A DNA stretch of 64,000 nucleotides from JAWLBY01 sp041687455 (GCA_041687455.1 JAWLBY010000009.1:110255-174254); one strand, 5' to 3'; positions 28,040 to 37,280 are shown, numbered from the stretch's first letter. The notes: generated by a model not told the origin, from the letters alone. Program-made: numbers and translations.

Positions 28040-29448
28040 GCGACCTCCCCGAGGGTCGGTTCGCGGCGATCCGGGGGGGCACGAAGCGCCGTCCGCGCGG
28101 CCAGCACCACATCGAGGACGATGCGCTTGTCGAGCGTCGCCGCCGTCTCATCGTCCGGCTCCCGCTGCAGCTCGGCCCGGTGACGGGCGACCTGCCGCGC
28201 CGTGCGGTCGAGTTCGAAACTGACCCGCAGCAGCAGACCGATCGCCGCCATCGTCATCAGCACGCTGGAACCGCCGCTGGAGATCAGCGGCAACGTCAAA
28301 CCCTTGGTCGGCAGCAGTCCGAGATTGACGCCGATCGACACCAGCGCCTGCAGCGACAGCCACAGTCCGACGCCGAACGCGCAGTAACCGGCGAACATCC
28401 GACCCATCTCGACCCCGCGCAGACCGAGCGCGAATGCCCGTCCGGCCAGCGTGACGAACAGCGCGAGCAACACGACGATGCCAGCGAAGCCGAGTTCCTC
28501 GGCGAGCACCGCAAAGATGAAATCGGTGTGCGCCTCGGGCAGGTAGAACAGCTTCTGGACGCTGCCGCCGAGCCCGACACCGAGCCATTCGCCGCGGCCG
28601 ATCGCGATCAATGCCTGGGTCAACTGGAAGCCGTCCTTGAACGGGTCTTCCCACGGATTCAGGAACGAGGTCAGCCGGCGCACCCGGTACGACTCCGACA
28701 CCGCGATCAGCGCCAGCACCGGGACCGCGGCCAGCAACGGCAGCAACAGGTGTGCGATCCGGACGCCGCCGAGGAACAGCATGCCGCCGGTGATCGCGCA
28801 AAGCAGCATCGCCGAACCGAAGTCGGGCTGAGCGAGCAGCAGCACGACCATGCCACCGGCGACGCCGAGCGGCTTCAGCACGCCGAGCCAGCGCGTCTGC
28901 ACCTCGTCGCGACGCCGCGCCAGAAAGCTCGCCAGCCAGACGATCAGCAGCAGTTTGACCGCTTCGACCGCCTGGAAACTGGAGATGCCGAGGCTGATCC
29001 AGCGCCGCGCACCGTTGACCGAGCGACCGAGCCCCGGCACGAACACCAGCACCAGCAGCGCGAATCCGAGCAACAGCAGCAGCCGGCTATGTTTTTCGAT
29101 GAACTTCAGCTCGGTGCGTGCGACCAGCAGCGCGAGCAGCACGCCGGCACCGAGGAACACTGCATGCCGGGTCAGGAAATGGAACGGCCCGACGCCGAGC
29201 CCTTCGGCGACTGCGATCGAGCTGGAACCGACCATGACCAGGCCGAGCGCGGCCAGCAGCAATGCGGTCACCGCCAGCGTCCGGTCGTAGCGGCCCTCGA
29301 TCTCGTCGAGGCGCAGCGCCTGCTGCACGTGCGCGAGCGGGCCGCGCCGATCGAGCGGCTCGGGCTGCGGCCGACGGGCGGCGGCAGGTTCGATGCCCGG
29401 CGCACGGACCGAGAACGGCGGCAGCGCGAGTGATGGACGGGCCGTCAT
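28036..29448 (-). CDS. ftsW: Septal peptidoglycan glycosyltransferase FtsW
   Basis: FtsW (470 residues) is the SEDS-family polymerase that works with FtsI at the septum. About 60 soluble residues precede the first membrane helix. There are about ten helices. Conserved marks are NGARRWISLG in the central loop, with WEDPFKDGFQLTQALIAIGRGEW and EELGFAG after it; the last of these belongs to the SEDS catalytic region. The C-terminal tail of about 55 residues is charged and longer than in E. coli. The ATG (29446-29448) shares one base with the mraY stop (TGATG). Confidence 0.96.
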   Translation of the reverse strand: MTARPSLALPPFSVRAPGIEPAAARRPQPEPLDRRGPLAHVQQALRLDEIEGRYDRTLAVTALLLAALGLVMVGSSSIAVAEGLGVGPFHFLTRHAVFLGAGVLLALLVARTELKFIEKHSRLLLLLGFALLVLVFVPGLGRSVNGARRWISLGISSFQAVEAVKLLLIVWLASFLARRRDEVQTRWLGVLKPLGVAGGMVVLLLAQPDFGSAMLLCAITGGMLFLGGVRIAHLLLPLLAAVPVLALIAVSESYRVRRLTSFLNPWEDPFKDGFQLTQALIAIGRGEWLGVGLGGSVQKLFYLPEAHTDFIFAVLAEELGFAGIVVLLALFVTLAGRAFALGLRGVEMGRMFAGYCAFGVGLWLSLQALVSIGVNLGLLPTKGLTLPLISSGGSSVLMTMAAIGLLLRVSFELDRTARQVARHRAELQREPDDETAATLDKRIVLDVVLAARTALRAPPDRREPTLGEVA

Positions 29449-30530
29449 CAGCGCACCTTCAGCGTCGCCAGCCCGATCAGCACGAGCATGACCGACACGA
29501 TCCAGAAACGGACGATCACCCGGGGCTCCGGCCAGCCCTTCAGCTCGAAGTGGTGGTGGATCGGCGCCATCCGGAAGATGCGCCGCCCGGTCAGCTTGAA
29601 ACTCGCGACCTGCAGCATCACCGACAACGTCTCGATGACGAAGATGCCGCCCATCACGACCAACACCAGTTCCTGGCGCACGATCACCGCGATCGTGCCA
29701 AGCGCCGCGCCAAGCGCGAGGGCGCCGATATCGCCCATGAAGACCTGTGCCGGGTAGGTGTTGAACCACAGGAAACCAAGCCCGGCGCCGCCGATCGCCG
29801 CGCACAGGATGGTCAGTTCGCCGGCTCCGGGAATTGCCGGGATCTGCAGGTAGTCGGCAAACACCGCGTGACCGGATGCATAGGCGAAGATGCCGAGCGC
29901 GCCGGCGACCAGCACGGTCGGCATGATCGCCAGGCCGTCGAGCCCATCGGTCAGGTTGACCGCGTTCGAGAATCCGACGATCCAGAAGTAGGCGATCACG
30001 ACGAAGCCGATCCCGAGCGGAATCGCGACCGTCTTGAACACCGGCAGGTGGAACGCTGTCGCGGCCGCGACGTCGGCGGTCAGGTACAGCGCCAGCGCGG
30101 CACCGAGTCCGAACAGCGACTGCAGCAGGTACTTGTGGCGCGCCTTCAGCCCGTTCGGATCGCGCCGGACCACCTTGCGCCAGTCGTCGATCCAGCCGAT
30201 CAGGCCGAACGCGACCAGCACGGACAGCACGATCCAGATGTAGCGGTTGCGCAGGTCGGCCCACAGCAGGGTCGATGCGGTCACCGCGAGCAGGATCAGC
30301 GCACCGCCCATGGTCGGCGTGCCGGCCTTGGAGAAATGACTCTGCGGGCCTTCCTTGCGGATCGGCTGGCCGCCCTTGAGCTGCGACAGCCGGCCGATCA
30401 CCCACGGCCCGATCAGCAGCGACAGCAGCAACGCGGTCAGCGCGGACAGGATCGCGCGCAGCGTGATGTAGCCGAACAGCGCGAAGAAGCGATCGAGTGC
30501 CTCCAGCCAGCGGGCGAGTTCAAGCAGCAT
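29448..30530 (-). CDS. mraY: Phospho-MurNAc-pentapeptide transferase
   Basis: MraY (360 residues) is a polytopic inner-membrane enzyme. It transfers phospho-MurNAc-pentapeptide to undecaprenyl phosphate, giving lipid I. Visible marks are GGQPIRKEGPQSHFSKAGTP near the start, the Mg-binding aspartate pair in GWIDDWRKV, NLTDGLDGLA, and the histidine-rich PIHHHFELKGW loop near the end. The ATG at 30528-30530 (MLLELARW) fits the family start and overlaps murF by 11 bases. Confidence 0.97.
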   Translation of the reverse strand: MLLELARWLEALDRFFALFGYITLRAILSALTALLLSLLIGPWVIGRLSQLKGGQPIRKEGPQSHFSKAGTPTMGGALILLAVTASTLLWADLRNRYIWIVLSVLVAFGLIGWIDDWRKVVRRDPNGLKARHKYLLQSLFGLGAALALYLTADVAAATAFHLPVFKTVAIPLGIGFVVIAYFWIVGFSNAVNLTDGLDGLAIMPTVLVAGALGIFAYASGHAVFADYLQIPAIPGAGELTILCAAIGGAGLGFLWFNTYPAQVFMGDIGALALGAALGTIAVIVRQELVLVVMGGIFVIETLSVMLQVASFKLTGRRIFRMAPIHHHFELKGWPEPRVIVRFWIVSVMLVLIGLATLKVR

Positions 30531-31893
30531 GTCCGCCCTCCGTTGCGGCGTGGTCGGCGCGCAGCGCGTCGACGATGCGATCCATCCGGCTGCCGCGCGA
30601 TCCCTTGACCAAACAGTGAGTGTCGGCACCGAGCTGCGCTCGCAGCGCGTCGATCAGCTCGGCCTGGCTGGCGAAATGGCGGCCGGCCGCACCGAACGCA
30701 CGGCTCGCATGCGCGGCCAGTTCGCCGACCGTCCACAGCGCATCGATACCCGCCTCGCGCGCCCGATCGCCGGCCTGCGCATGCAGCCGCGCCGCTTCCG
30801 GGCCGAGTTCGCGCATGTCGCCGAGCACCAGGATCCGCTGTCCGCGGCGGCCGGCGAGCACCGCGATCGCGGCCGCGGTCGACTGCGGGTTGGCGTTGTA
30901 GCTGTCGTCGATCAGCTCGGCGCCGCTCGGCAGCCGATCGCTCTGCAGCCGACCGGCGACGCCGGTGGCGGTCTCCAGCGCAGCGGCGATCTGCGGCAGT
31001 GACGCCCCGGCTGCCCACGCCATCGACGCTGCGGCCAGCGCATTGGACAGGTTGTGGCGGCCCGCCAGCGGCAGCGCGACGGGGGCATCGCCGCCCGGCG
31101 TGCAGAGCCGGAACAGATTGCCTTCCGGGCCCGGCCGCCAGTCGCGGGCGGTGACGTCGGCAGTGGCGTCGATGCCGAAACGCACGATCCGGCGGCCGGC
31201 GTTGCGTGCGCCGAACCACTCGCCGAACGCGTCGTCGGCATTGATGACGGCGGTGCCGTCGGTGGCCAGCGCGTCGTAGATCGCGCCCTTGGTCTCGGCG
31301 ATGCCGAGCAGCGAACCCATCCGCTCCAGGTGCGCCGGTCCGATGTTGTTGACCAGTGCGACGTGCGGCTGCGCGATCGCGGCCAGATAGGCGATATCGC
31401 CGGGTTGTCCGGCACCCATCTCGTAGATGCCGAAGCGGGCATCCTCGGGCTGCTCGATCAGCGCCAGCGGCATGCCGAGCTCGTTGTTGCGGTTGCCGGG
31501 GTTGGCATAAGTCGAACCGCTGGCCCCGAGCATCGACGCAAGCAGCGTCTTGACGCTGGTCTTGCCGTTGCTGCCGGTCAGCGCCAGCACCGTGGTCGGC
31601 CGTTCGCGACGCAGTCCGGCGGCGATCCGGCCAATCGCGGCCAGCACGTCGGCCACCACCAGTTGCGGCAGTGCGACGGCGACTTCGCGCTGCACCAGCA
31701 GCGCCGCTGCGCCGTCGGCGGCCGCCTGCGCGGCGAAGTCGTGGCCGTCGACGCGCTCGCCGCGCAACGCCGCGAACAGTGCTCCGGGCCGCACCGCGCG
31801 AGAGTCGGTGGCAAGCGCAGCGACCGCCCGGTCCTCGCCGCACAGCACAGCGTCGGTCCAGACCGCGATCCGGCTCAGCGACAGCGGCTTCAT
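30520..31893 (-). CDS. murF: UDP-MurNAc-tripeptide--D-Ala-D-Ala ligase
   Basis: MurF (457 residues) adds the D-Ala-D-Ala dipeptide, completing the wall precursor in the cytoplasm. The ATP loop is LTGSNGKTSVKTLLAS. The central motif is NNIGPAHLERMGS, and the C-terminal part has LIDDSYNANPQS and VLGDMRELG, all typical. It overlaps murE by ATGA and mraY by 11 bases. Confidence 0.97.
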   Translation of the reverse strand: MKPLSLSRIAVWTDAVLCGEDRAVAALATDSRAVRPGALFAALRGERVDGHDFAAQAAADGAAALLVQREVAVALPQLVVADVLAAIGRIAAGLRRERPTTVLALTGSNGKTSVKTLLASMLGASGSTYANPGNRNNELGMPLALIEQPEDARFGIYEMGAGQPGDIAYLAAIAQPHVALVNNIGPAHLERMGSLLGIAETKGAIYDALATDGTAVINADDAFGEWFGARNAGRRIVRFGIDATADVTARDWRPGPEGNLFRLCTPGGDAPVALPLAGRHNLSNALAAASMAWAAGASLPQIAAALETATGVAGRLQSDRLPSGAELIDDSYNANPQSTAAAIAVLAGRRGQRILVLGDMRELGPEAARLHAQAGDRAREAGIDALWTVGELAAHASRAFGAAGRHFASQAELIDALRAQLGADTHCLVKGSRGSRMDRIVDALRADHAATEGGHAA

Positions 31894-33374
31894 GCGCGCG
31901 CCTCGAGGCAGCGCCGCGCCACGTCGACATCGTCGAACGGCAGCCGGCGACCGCTGATTTCCTGATATGACTCGTGGCCCTTGCCGGCGATCAGCACGAT
32001 GTCGCCGCCGGCCGCGGCGCCGATCGCATCGGCGATCGCCGACCCGCGGTCACGCCGCACGCGCACCTGCTCCGGTGCGCTGAAGCCGGCGACGATCTCG
32101 GCGACGATTGCATCGCCGTCCTCGCTGCGCGGATTGTCATCGGTGACGATCACCCGGTCGGCCAGCCGCTCGGCGATCGCCGCCATCTGCGGCCGTTTGC
32201 CGCGATCACGCTCGCCACCGCAGCCGAACACGCAGATCAACCGGGCGTCGACGTGCGCACGCAAGCTGGCCAGACTCTGCTCGAGCGCGTCTGGCGTGTG
32301 GGCGTAATCGACCACCACCCGCGGCGCATCGACCGGCCCGGCGACCCGCTGCATCCGCCCCGGCACCGGCTGCAGCAGCGGCAGCGTCGTCGCGACGGTG
32401 GCGAGCGGCACGTCCAGCGCACGCAGGCACGCGGCGACGACCAGCAGGTTGTCGACGTTGAAACGACCGAACAGATCACTGCGGATCTCGATCCGGTGCT
32501 CGCCCTCGCACAACGTGAAGCGCAGTCCGCCGCTGTCGAGCACGATGCCATCGGCGCACAGTCGTGCTGCGCCGTGGCTGCCGGTGGTCCAGCGGTCGAC
32601 GTCGCCGGCGGCCGACAGCGACGTCTGCAGCGAGCACCCGAACGGATCGTCGATGTTGACAATCGTCGCCTGCAGGCCAGGCCAGGCGAACAGCTTCGCT
32701 TTCGCGGCGCCGTAGCTGTCCATGTCGCGGTGGTAATCGAGGTGGTCGCGGCTCAGGTTGGTGAACACCGCCAGATCGAAGCGCACCGCGTCGACACGGC
32801 CCTGTTCGAGCGCATGCGACGAGACTTCCATCGCGACTGCCCGGGCACCACGCTCGCGCAGGCGCGCCAACGTCGCGTGAACGCTGATCACGTCCGGCGT
32901 GGTCCGCTCGCCCGGTTCGAGCCGTCCGCTGAGCCCGACGCCGAGCGTGCCGATCGTGCCGCACGGTCCGCGGCCGATCCGCTCCAGCGCCTGCGCCAGC
33001 AGATGCACGGTCGATGTCTTGCCGTTGGTGCCGGTCACGCCGACCAGCGTCAGGGCCGCAGACGGCGTGTCGTGGAAGCGGTCGGCGATCGCCCCGAGCC
33101 GCTTCCGCAGCGACGCGACCGGCAGTGCGTTCGGCGGCAGCACGATGTCGCCCGGCGCGGGCGGCTCGAACAGCACGCAGGCGGCACCGCGGCGACCCGC
33201 CTCGGCAGCGTGCTGCAGGCCGTGGCTGCGCGTGCCGGCCAGTGCGACGAACGCATCGCCGCGACCGATTGCGCGGCTGTCGAGGCTGAGCCCGGCGATC
33301 GGCAGCGCAGCCAGTTCGGCCGGCGGCTCGGCATGGCCTGCCAGCAGCTCGGCGAGGGTCGGCATCCGGCTCAT
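31890..33374 (-). CDS. murE: UDP-MurNAc-dipeptide--meso-diaminopimelate ligase
   Basis: MurE (494 residues) adds the third residue of the stem peptide. The ATP loop is VTGTNGKTSTVHLLA. The motif DNPRSE (residues 413-418) is the mark of enzymes that use meso-diaminopimelate rather than lysine. LSRDHLDYHRDMDSYGAAK is the central Mur ligase motif with the carbamylated lysine region. The start is taken at 33372-33374, where ATGA overlaps the ftsI stop; a second ATG three codons on is possible. Confidence 0.97.
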   Translation of the reverse strand: MSRMPTLAELLAGHAEPPAELAALPIAGLSLDSRAIGRGDAFVALAGTRSHGLQHAAEAGRRGAACVLFEPPAPGDIVLPPNALPVASLRKRLGAIADRFHDTPSAALTLVGVTGTNGKTSTVHLLAQALERIGRGPCGTIGTLGVGLSGRLEPGERTTPDVISVHATLARLRERGARAVAMEVSSHALEQGRVDAVRFDLAVFTNLSRDHLDYHRDMDSYGAAKAKLFAWPGLQATIVNIDDPFGCSLQTSLSAAGDVDRWTTGSHGAARLCADGIVLDSGGLRFTLCEGEHRIEIRSDLFGRFNVDNLLVVAACLRALDVPLATVATTLPLLQPVPGRMQRVAGPVDAPRVVVDYAHTPDALEQSLASLRAHVDARLICVFGCGGERDRGKRPQMAAIAERLADRVIVTDDNPRSEDGDAIVAEIVAGFSAPEQVRVRRDRGSAIADAIGAAAGGDIVLIAGKGHESYQEISGRRLPFDDVDVARRCLEARA

Positions 33375-35152
33375 GGCCGCGCCCCGTCGGCACCGGCCGG
33401 CTCGAACACGGCCTCGGCCTCGAGCGGCAGCTCGCCACTGGTCACGGTCGGTGCGGTGGTACCGAACGGCACCGCGGCCAGCCACTGCCCGATGTCGTCC
33501 GGCGGCACGTCGCTGACCCGCAGCACGCCCTCCATGACACGTCCGAACACCGGCGCCGCAATCAGCCCGCCGTAGTAGTCCTGGCCGCGCGGGTCGTTGA
33601 TCATGACGACCATCACGTACTTCGGATCGCTGGCCGGAACCAGCCCGGCAAACAGGCTGACGTAGCGCTTCTGGTAGCCGCCGGCGACCGCATGCCGCGA
33701 GGTGCCGGTCTTGCCGGCGACCCGGAAGCCCTGCACCCGCGCGCGACTTGCGCTGCCGTCGGGCCCGGTCACCGTCTCGAGCATTCTGACCAGCTCGCTG
33801 GCCAGGGCCGGGTCGATTACGGATTGCGGCGGCAGGTTGGCGCCGCGCAGGAAGGTCGCCGGCGTCAGCGTGCCGCGGTTGCCGATCGCTGCGAAGGCCT
33901 GCGCGAGCTGCAGCGTCGTCACCGACACGCCATAACCGAACGAGATGGTCGCCTTCTGCAGCGTGCCCCATTCGTTCGGCGCCGGCAGGACTCCGGCCGC
34001 CTCGCCCGGAAAGCCGACCCCGGTCGACTGACCGAAACCGAACCGCCGCAGCACGTCGAACATGTGCTCGGCGCTCATCTCGAGCGCGAGCTTGGTCGCT
34101 CCGATGTTCGACGACTTGGTGAGCAGCCGGGTCGGCGACACGATGCCGAAATTGCGGATGTCGCGGATCGTGTGCCCGGCCAGCGGCATGAAACCGGGGC
34201 TGGCGTCGATCGGCGTGTCCGGCCCGACCTTGCCGGTCTCCAGTGCGGCCGCGACGGTAAACACCTTCATCACCGAACCGGGCTCGAACAGGTCGGTGAC
34301 GGCGCGATTGCGCAGCGCGGCCAGCTCGACGCCTTCACGCGCGTTCGGGTTGTACGACGGCTGATTGACCATCGCGAGGATCTCGCCGCTGCCGACCTCC
34401 AGCACGACCAGCGAGCCGGAGCTCGCCTGGTTCTCGAGCAGCGCGGCCTTCAGCTCGCGGTAGGCGAGATACTGCATGCGACGATCGATCGACAACTGCA
34501 GGTCGCGGCCCGGCTCGGCCTGCCGCAGCAGGTCGACGTTCTCGACGATCCTGCCGCGGCGGTCGCGAATGACCTTCTTGGCGCCCGGCTTGCCGGTCAG
34601 CCAGTCGTCGAACGCAAGCTCGAGGCCTTCCTGGCCGCGATCGTCGATGTTGGTGAAACCGAGCACGTGCGCGGTCACTTCACCGAGCGGATAGAAGCGG
34701 CGGAACTCGCGCTGCGCGTAGACGCCCGGAATGCCGAGCTCGACGATCCGTGCCGCCTCGTCCGGGTTCATGTGCCGACGCAGATAGACGAATTCGCGAT
34801 CGGCGCGCTGGCCGATCCGTTCGCGCAGCGGTGCCAGCGGCGTGTCGAGTGCGTCGGCCAGTTCGGCCAGCCGATCGGGATGCTGCAGCAGTTCGACCGG
34901 ACTGGCCCAGATCGACTCGACCGGTGACGACACCGCGAGCGGCTCGCCGTGGCGATCGAGGATCGTGCCGCGCGAGGTCGCGATCGGGATCTCGCGCAGG
35001 AACCGCTGGTCGCCCTGGTTCTGATAGAACGCACGGTCGACGAACTGCAGGTCGACGGCGCGAACGACCAGCGAACTGGCCGCCAGCCCGAGCGTGACGA
35101 ACACGAAGTACAACCGGCGCCGGGTGTCGACCCGCGATCCGCGCATCTTCAT
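33371..35152 (-). CDS. ftsI: Septal peptidoglycan transpeptidase FtsI (PBP3)
   Basis: FtsI (593 residues) crosslinks septal peptidoglycan in the periplasm and is the target of aztreonam-type beta-lactams. One membrane helix (about residues 14-33) anchors it. A pedestal domain follows. The transpeptidase domain has the active serine in EPGSVMK (Ser293, Lys296), the SSN motif (TKSSNIGATKLA) and KTGTSRHA. All three motifs are intact. It overlaps ftsL and murE by ATGA. Confidence 0.97.
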   Translation of the reverse strand: MKMRGSRVDTRRRLYFVFVTLGLAASSLVVRAVDLQFVDRAFYQNQGDQRFLREIPIATSRGTILDRHGEPLAVSSPVESIWASPVELLQHPDRLAELADALDTPLAPLRERIGQRADREFVYLRRHMNPDEAARIVELGIPGVYAQREFRRFYPLGEVTAHVLGFTNIDDRGQEGLELAFDDWLTGKPGAKKVIRDRRGRIVENVDLLRQAEPGRDLQLSIDRRMQYLAYRELKAALLENQASSGSLVVLEVGSGEILAMVNQPSYNPNAREGVELAALRNRAVTDLFEPGSVMKVFTVAAALETGKVGPDTPIDASPGFMPLAGHTIRDIRNFGIVSPTRLLTKSSNIGATKLALEMSAEHMFDVLRRFGFGQSTGVGFPGEAAGVLPAPNEWGTLQKATISFGYGVSVTTLQLAQAFAAIGNRGTLTPATFLRGANLPPQSVIDPALASELVRMLETVTGPDGSASRARVQGFRVAGKTGTSRHAVAGGYQKRYVSLFAGLVPASDPKYVMVVMINDPRGQDYYGGLIAAPVFGRVMEGVLRVSDVPPDDIGQWLAAVPFGTTAPTVTSGELPLEAEAVFEPAGADGARP

Positions 35153-35418
35153 GGCGCCAGCACCCGCAGGTCGACCGACTCCGGGTACTTCATGCCGAGC
35201 CGGGTCGAGGCGGCCTGTTCGATCCGGTGGGTGTCGGCCCAGGTGGCCTGTTCGAGCTGCAGCCGGCCGAATTCGATGTTCAGTTCGTCACGCTCGTGCT
35301 CGAGTCGCGACAATTCGACGAACAGTTGCCGATGCGCGTGGCGCGCATGCACGACCGCGACGCCGCTGGCGACGCCGCCGAGCAGCAGCAGCGACAGCAT
35401 CCACGCGCGCCCGCTCAT
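35149..35418 (-). CDS. ftsL: Cell division protein FtsL
   Basis: FtsL (89 residues) has a short cytoplasmic start, one membrane helix (residues 6-26, WMLSLLLLGGVASGVAVVHA) and a periplasmic coiled coil (QLFVELSRLEHERDELNIEF) that pairs with FtsB. It ends with the typical ASTRLGMKYPESVDLRVL. Sequence conservation is low in this family; place and shape carry the call. ATGA overlaps join it to rsmH and ftsI. Confidence 0.94.
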   Translation of the reverse strand: MSGRAWMLSLLLLGGVASGVAVVHARHAHRQLFVELSRLEHERDELNIEFGRLQLEQATWADTHRIEQAASTRLGMKYPESVDLRVLAP

Positions 35419-36365
35419 GGCAGCCGCTCGGCGATCCGCAGCACGGCGCTGCGGGCCCTCGGGTTGGCGGCGATCTCGGCCGCGGCGGGCAGGATGGCAC
35501 CACCGAGGTCGCGCAGCGTCGGCGCCGCCTCGGCCTGCTGCGGCAACCGGCGGTTGCCCGGCGCCGGCTTCGCGTGCTTCGCGATGAAGCGCTTGACCAG
35601 CCGGTCTTCGAGCGAATGAAAACTGATCACGGCAAGCCGCCCACCCGGTCGCAACCGGGAATGGGCGGCCGCCAGCCCTGATTCGATGTCGTCCAGCTCG
35701 CGATTGATGAAGATCCGCAGCGCCTGGAAGCTGCGCGTGGCCGGATGCTTGCCGGGCTCGCCGCGTCCGACCACCGACGCGATCAGCTCGGCGAGCTGAC
35801 CGGTGGTCTGCAGCGGCGCCTCGGCGCGCCGGGCGACGATCGCCCGCGCGATGCGCCGGCTCATCCGCTCTTCGCCGTAGCGCCACAGCACGTCGGCGAT
35901 GTCGCGTTCGTCGGCCTCGGCCAGCCATTGCGCGACGCTCGGCGGCCGGGCCGGATCCATTCGCATGTCGAGCGGGCCGTCCTGCATGAAGCTGAAGCCG
36001 CGCGCCGCCACGTCGAGTTGCGGAGATGACACGCCGAGATCGAACAGCACGCCATCGAGGCCGCCGGCAGTGGCGTCCCAATCGGCCAGCTCGGCGAAGC
36101 TGCCGCGGCGGATCGCGACGCGCGGGTCGGCCCCGAACGTCCGCTCGGCCTCGGCGATGGCTTCCGGATCCTTGTCCATGAGCAGCAGCCGCCCGTCCGC
36201 ACCCAGCCGTTCGAGCACGCCACGCGCATGGCCGCCGCGACCGAACGTGCCGTCCAGGTAAGTTCCGTTCTCGATGACCCGCAGCCCGTCCATGACCTGC
36301 GCAAACAACACCGGGATATGACCTCGTTGCGGATCCTGGCTCGGCTGCGACACGCGCTCGCCCAT
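35415..36365 (-). CDS. rsmH: 16S rRNA (cytosine1402-N4)-methyltransferase
   Basis: RsmH/MraW (316 residues) methylates C1402 of 16S rRNA at N4 using SAM. The N-terminal HIPVLFAQVMDGL and the SAM site YLDGTFGRGGHARGVLE are typical. MDKDPEAIAEA, FDLGVSSPQLD and ISFHSLEDRLVKRF complete the family set. The start at 36363-36365 lies 11 bases after the mraZ stop. An open frame extends upstream without homology. Confidence 0.97.
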   Translation of the reverse strand: MGERVSQPSQDPQRGHIPVLFAQVMDGLRVIENGTYLDGTFGRGGHARGVLERLGADGRLLLMDKDPEAIAEAERTFGADPRVAIRRGSFAELADWDATAGGLDGVLFDLGVSSPQLDVAARGFSFMQDGPLDMRMDPARPPSVAQWLAEADERDIADVLWRYGEERMSRRIARAIVARRAEAPLQTTGQLAELIASVVGRGEPGKHPATRSFQALRIFINRELDDIESGLAAAHSRLRPGGRLAVISFHSLEDRLVKRFIAKHAKPAPGNRRLPQQAEAAPTLRDLGGAILPAAAEIAANPRARSAVLRIAERLP

Positions 36366-36376
36366 CGCCGCCTCCG

Positions 36377-36820
36377 CTACAACGTCAGTGCGTGCATCGC
36401 ATCGCTGGCCTCGTCGCCGATGGTCTGGCGGATCTGGGCCAGGTGCGCCTGCTCGCTCCACAATTCGAATTTGTTGCCCATGCCGACCAGCACCGCTTTC
36501 TTCTCGATGCCGCTGGCATGGCGCTGACTGGCCGGCAGCAGCACCCGACCGTTGCCGTCCGGCTCCAGCGCGCAGGCACTACCGACCAGCTTGAGCTGCA
36601 GCAACCGGTGCAGCCTGACCGTCATCGGCAATGCGTTGACCTGATCGCGCACCTGCTGCCAGACCTGCTCCGGGTACAGCCACAGACAACCGGCTTCGTA
36701 GGGGTTGTAGGTCGCGACCAGCCGATTGCCGCAATCGCGCGCGACGACTTCGCGGAGCGCGGTCGGGATCGCCAGCCGGCCCTTGTCGTCGATCGTGATG
36801 GCGGTTTCGCCTTGAAACAC
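36377..36820 (-). CDS. mraZ: Transcriptional regulator MraZ
   Basis: MraZ (147 residues) is an AbrB-like, ring-forming DNA-binding protein that represses its own dcw promoter. Two swapped-hairpin domains show DDKGRLAIPTALRE and DGNGRVLLPASQRH, each with the DxxGR motif that touches DNA. I choose the GTG at 36818-36820, which gives MFQGET as in the family and has GGAG six bases upstream. A GTG at 36830-36832 would add four residues but would place the start inside the fourth operator repeat. Confidence 0.95.
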   Translation of the reverse strand: MFQGETAITIDDKGRLAIPTALREVVARDCGNRLVATYNPYEAGCLWLYPEQVWQQVRDQVNALPMTVRLHRLLQLKLVGSACALEPDGNGRVLLPASQRHASGIEKKAVLVGMGNKFELWSEQAHLAQIRQTIGDEASDAMHALTL

Positions 36821-36827
36821 GGCCGGC

Positions 36828-36862
36828 TCCACGATTTACCCCAAATTCCCACGGGCGCCCAC
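36828..36862 (-). promoter_or_regulatory. MraZ operator: four repeats at 10-bp period
   Basis: On the minus strand GTGGG (36858-36862), GTGGG (36848-36852), GGGGT (36838-36842) and GTGGA (36828-36832) are separated by exactly five bases each, one helical turn per step. MraZ is known to bind arrays of G-rich TGGG/GTGG units. The first unit overlaps the -10 element, so binding should block transcription. Confidence 0.8.
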
Positions 36863-36889
36863 CTTAGGATTGAGCCTGACCCAAGTCAA
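36861..36889 (-). promoter_or_regulatory. Promoter of the dcw operon (PmraZ)
   Basis: TTGACT (36884-36889) and TAAGGT (36861-36866) are spaced 17 bases on the minus strand, a strong sigma70 pattern. The predicted start near 36854 gives a leader of about 34 bases that carries operator repeats two to four and the GGAG ribosome site. Confidence 0.78.
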
Positions 36890-37280
36890 GCGAATTCCGA
36901 CGGTCAGCAATGCGCGCTAAGCCACTGGCAGCGTTAGGATTTTCCGTCCGGCACCAGCGAACGGAACAATCCCGAGCGATTACATGGAGTTAGGCGAAAA
37001 ACCTCAAAAATGCATTCATTTACGAATGGTTGGGGCTGGCAGTGCGACCCGCGCGCAACCTCCGCTGCAGCGCAGCATGCGCGCGCGGCTGTCGGGGTCC
37101 GGAAGAGGCATTCGCGAAGACGGGCCGCGGCACGCCTGGCGGGGGAAAATCCGCGCCTGAAGCCGACCCCGAAGAAGCGGGGCCGCAACGCCGCCCTACC
37201 CCTCCCCGATGTCCGGGGGACGGGCCAGGGAAGGTCAGGAGCACCCGAAATCGGCGCTGTCGGCGCGCGCGACGAAAATG
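36890..37280. other. Spacer between PmraZ and rnpB
   Basis: These 391 bases lie after the 3' end of the RNase P RNA gene and before the dcw promoter. I see no gene I can support. A short hairpin (CCCCG...CGGGG, 37167-37182) and a GC-rich block at about 37080-37245 could belong to the rnpB 3' trailer or to a dispersed repeat. The part nearest PmraZ (36935-37020) is AT-richer than its surroundings. Confidence 0.4.

Noticed and set aside
28073..28079. Run of seven G within the ftsW 3' end
   Set aside because: It lies in frame within the charged tail of FtsW, the frame is intact to the murG overlap, and the tract is short.
36934..37244. Overlapping small frames between mraZ and rnpB that could be called hypothetical proteins
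   Set aside because: Biased composition and overlap of several frames point to a repeat or RNA trailer rather than a gene.
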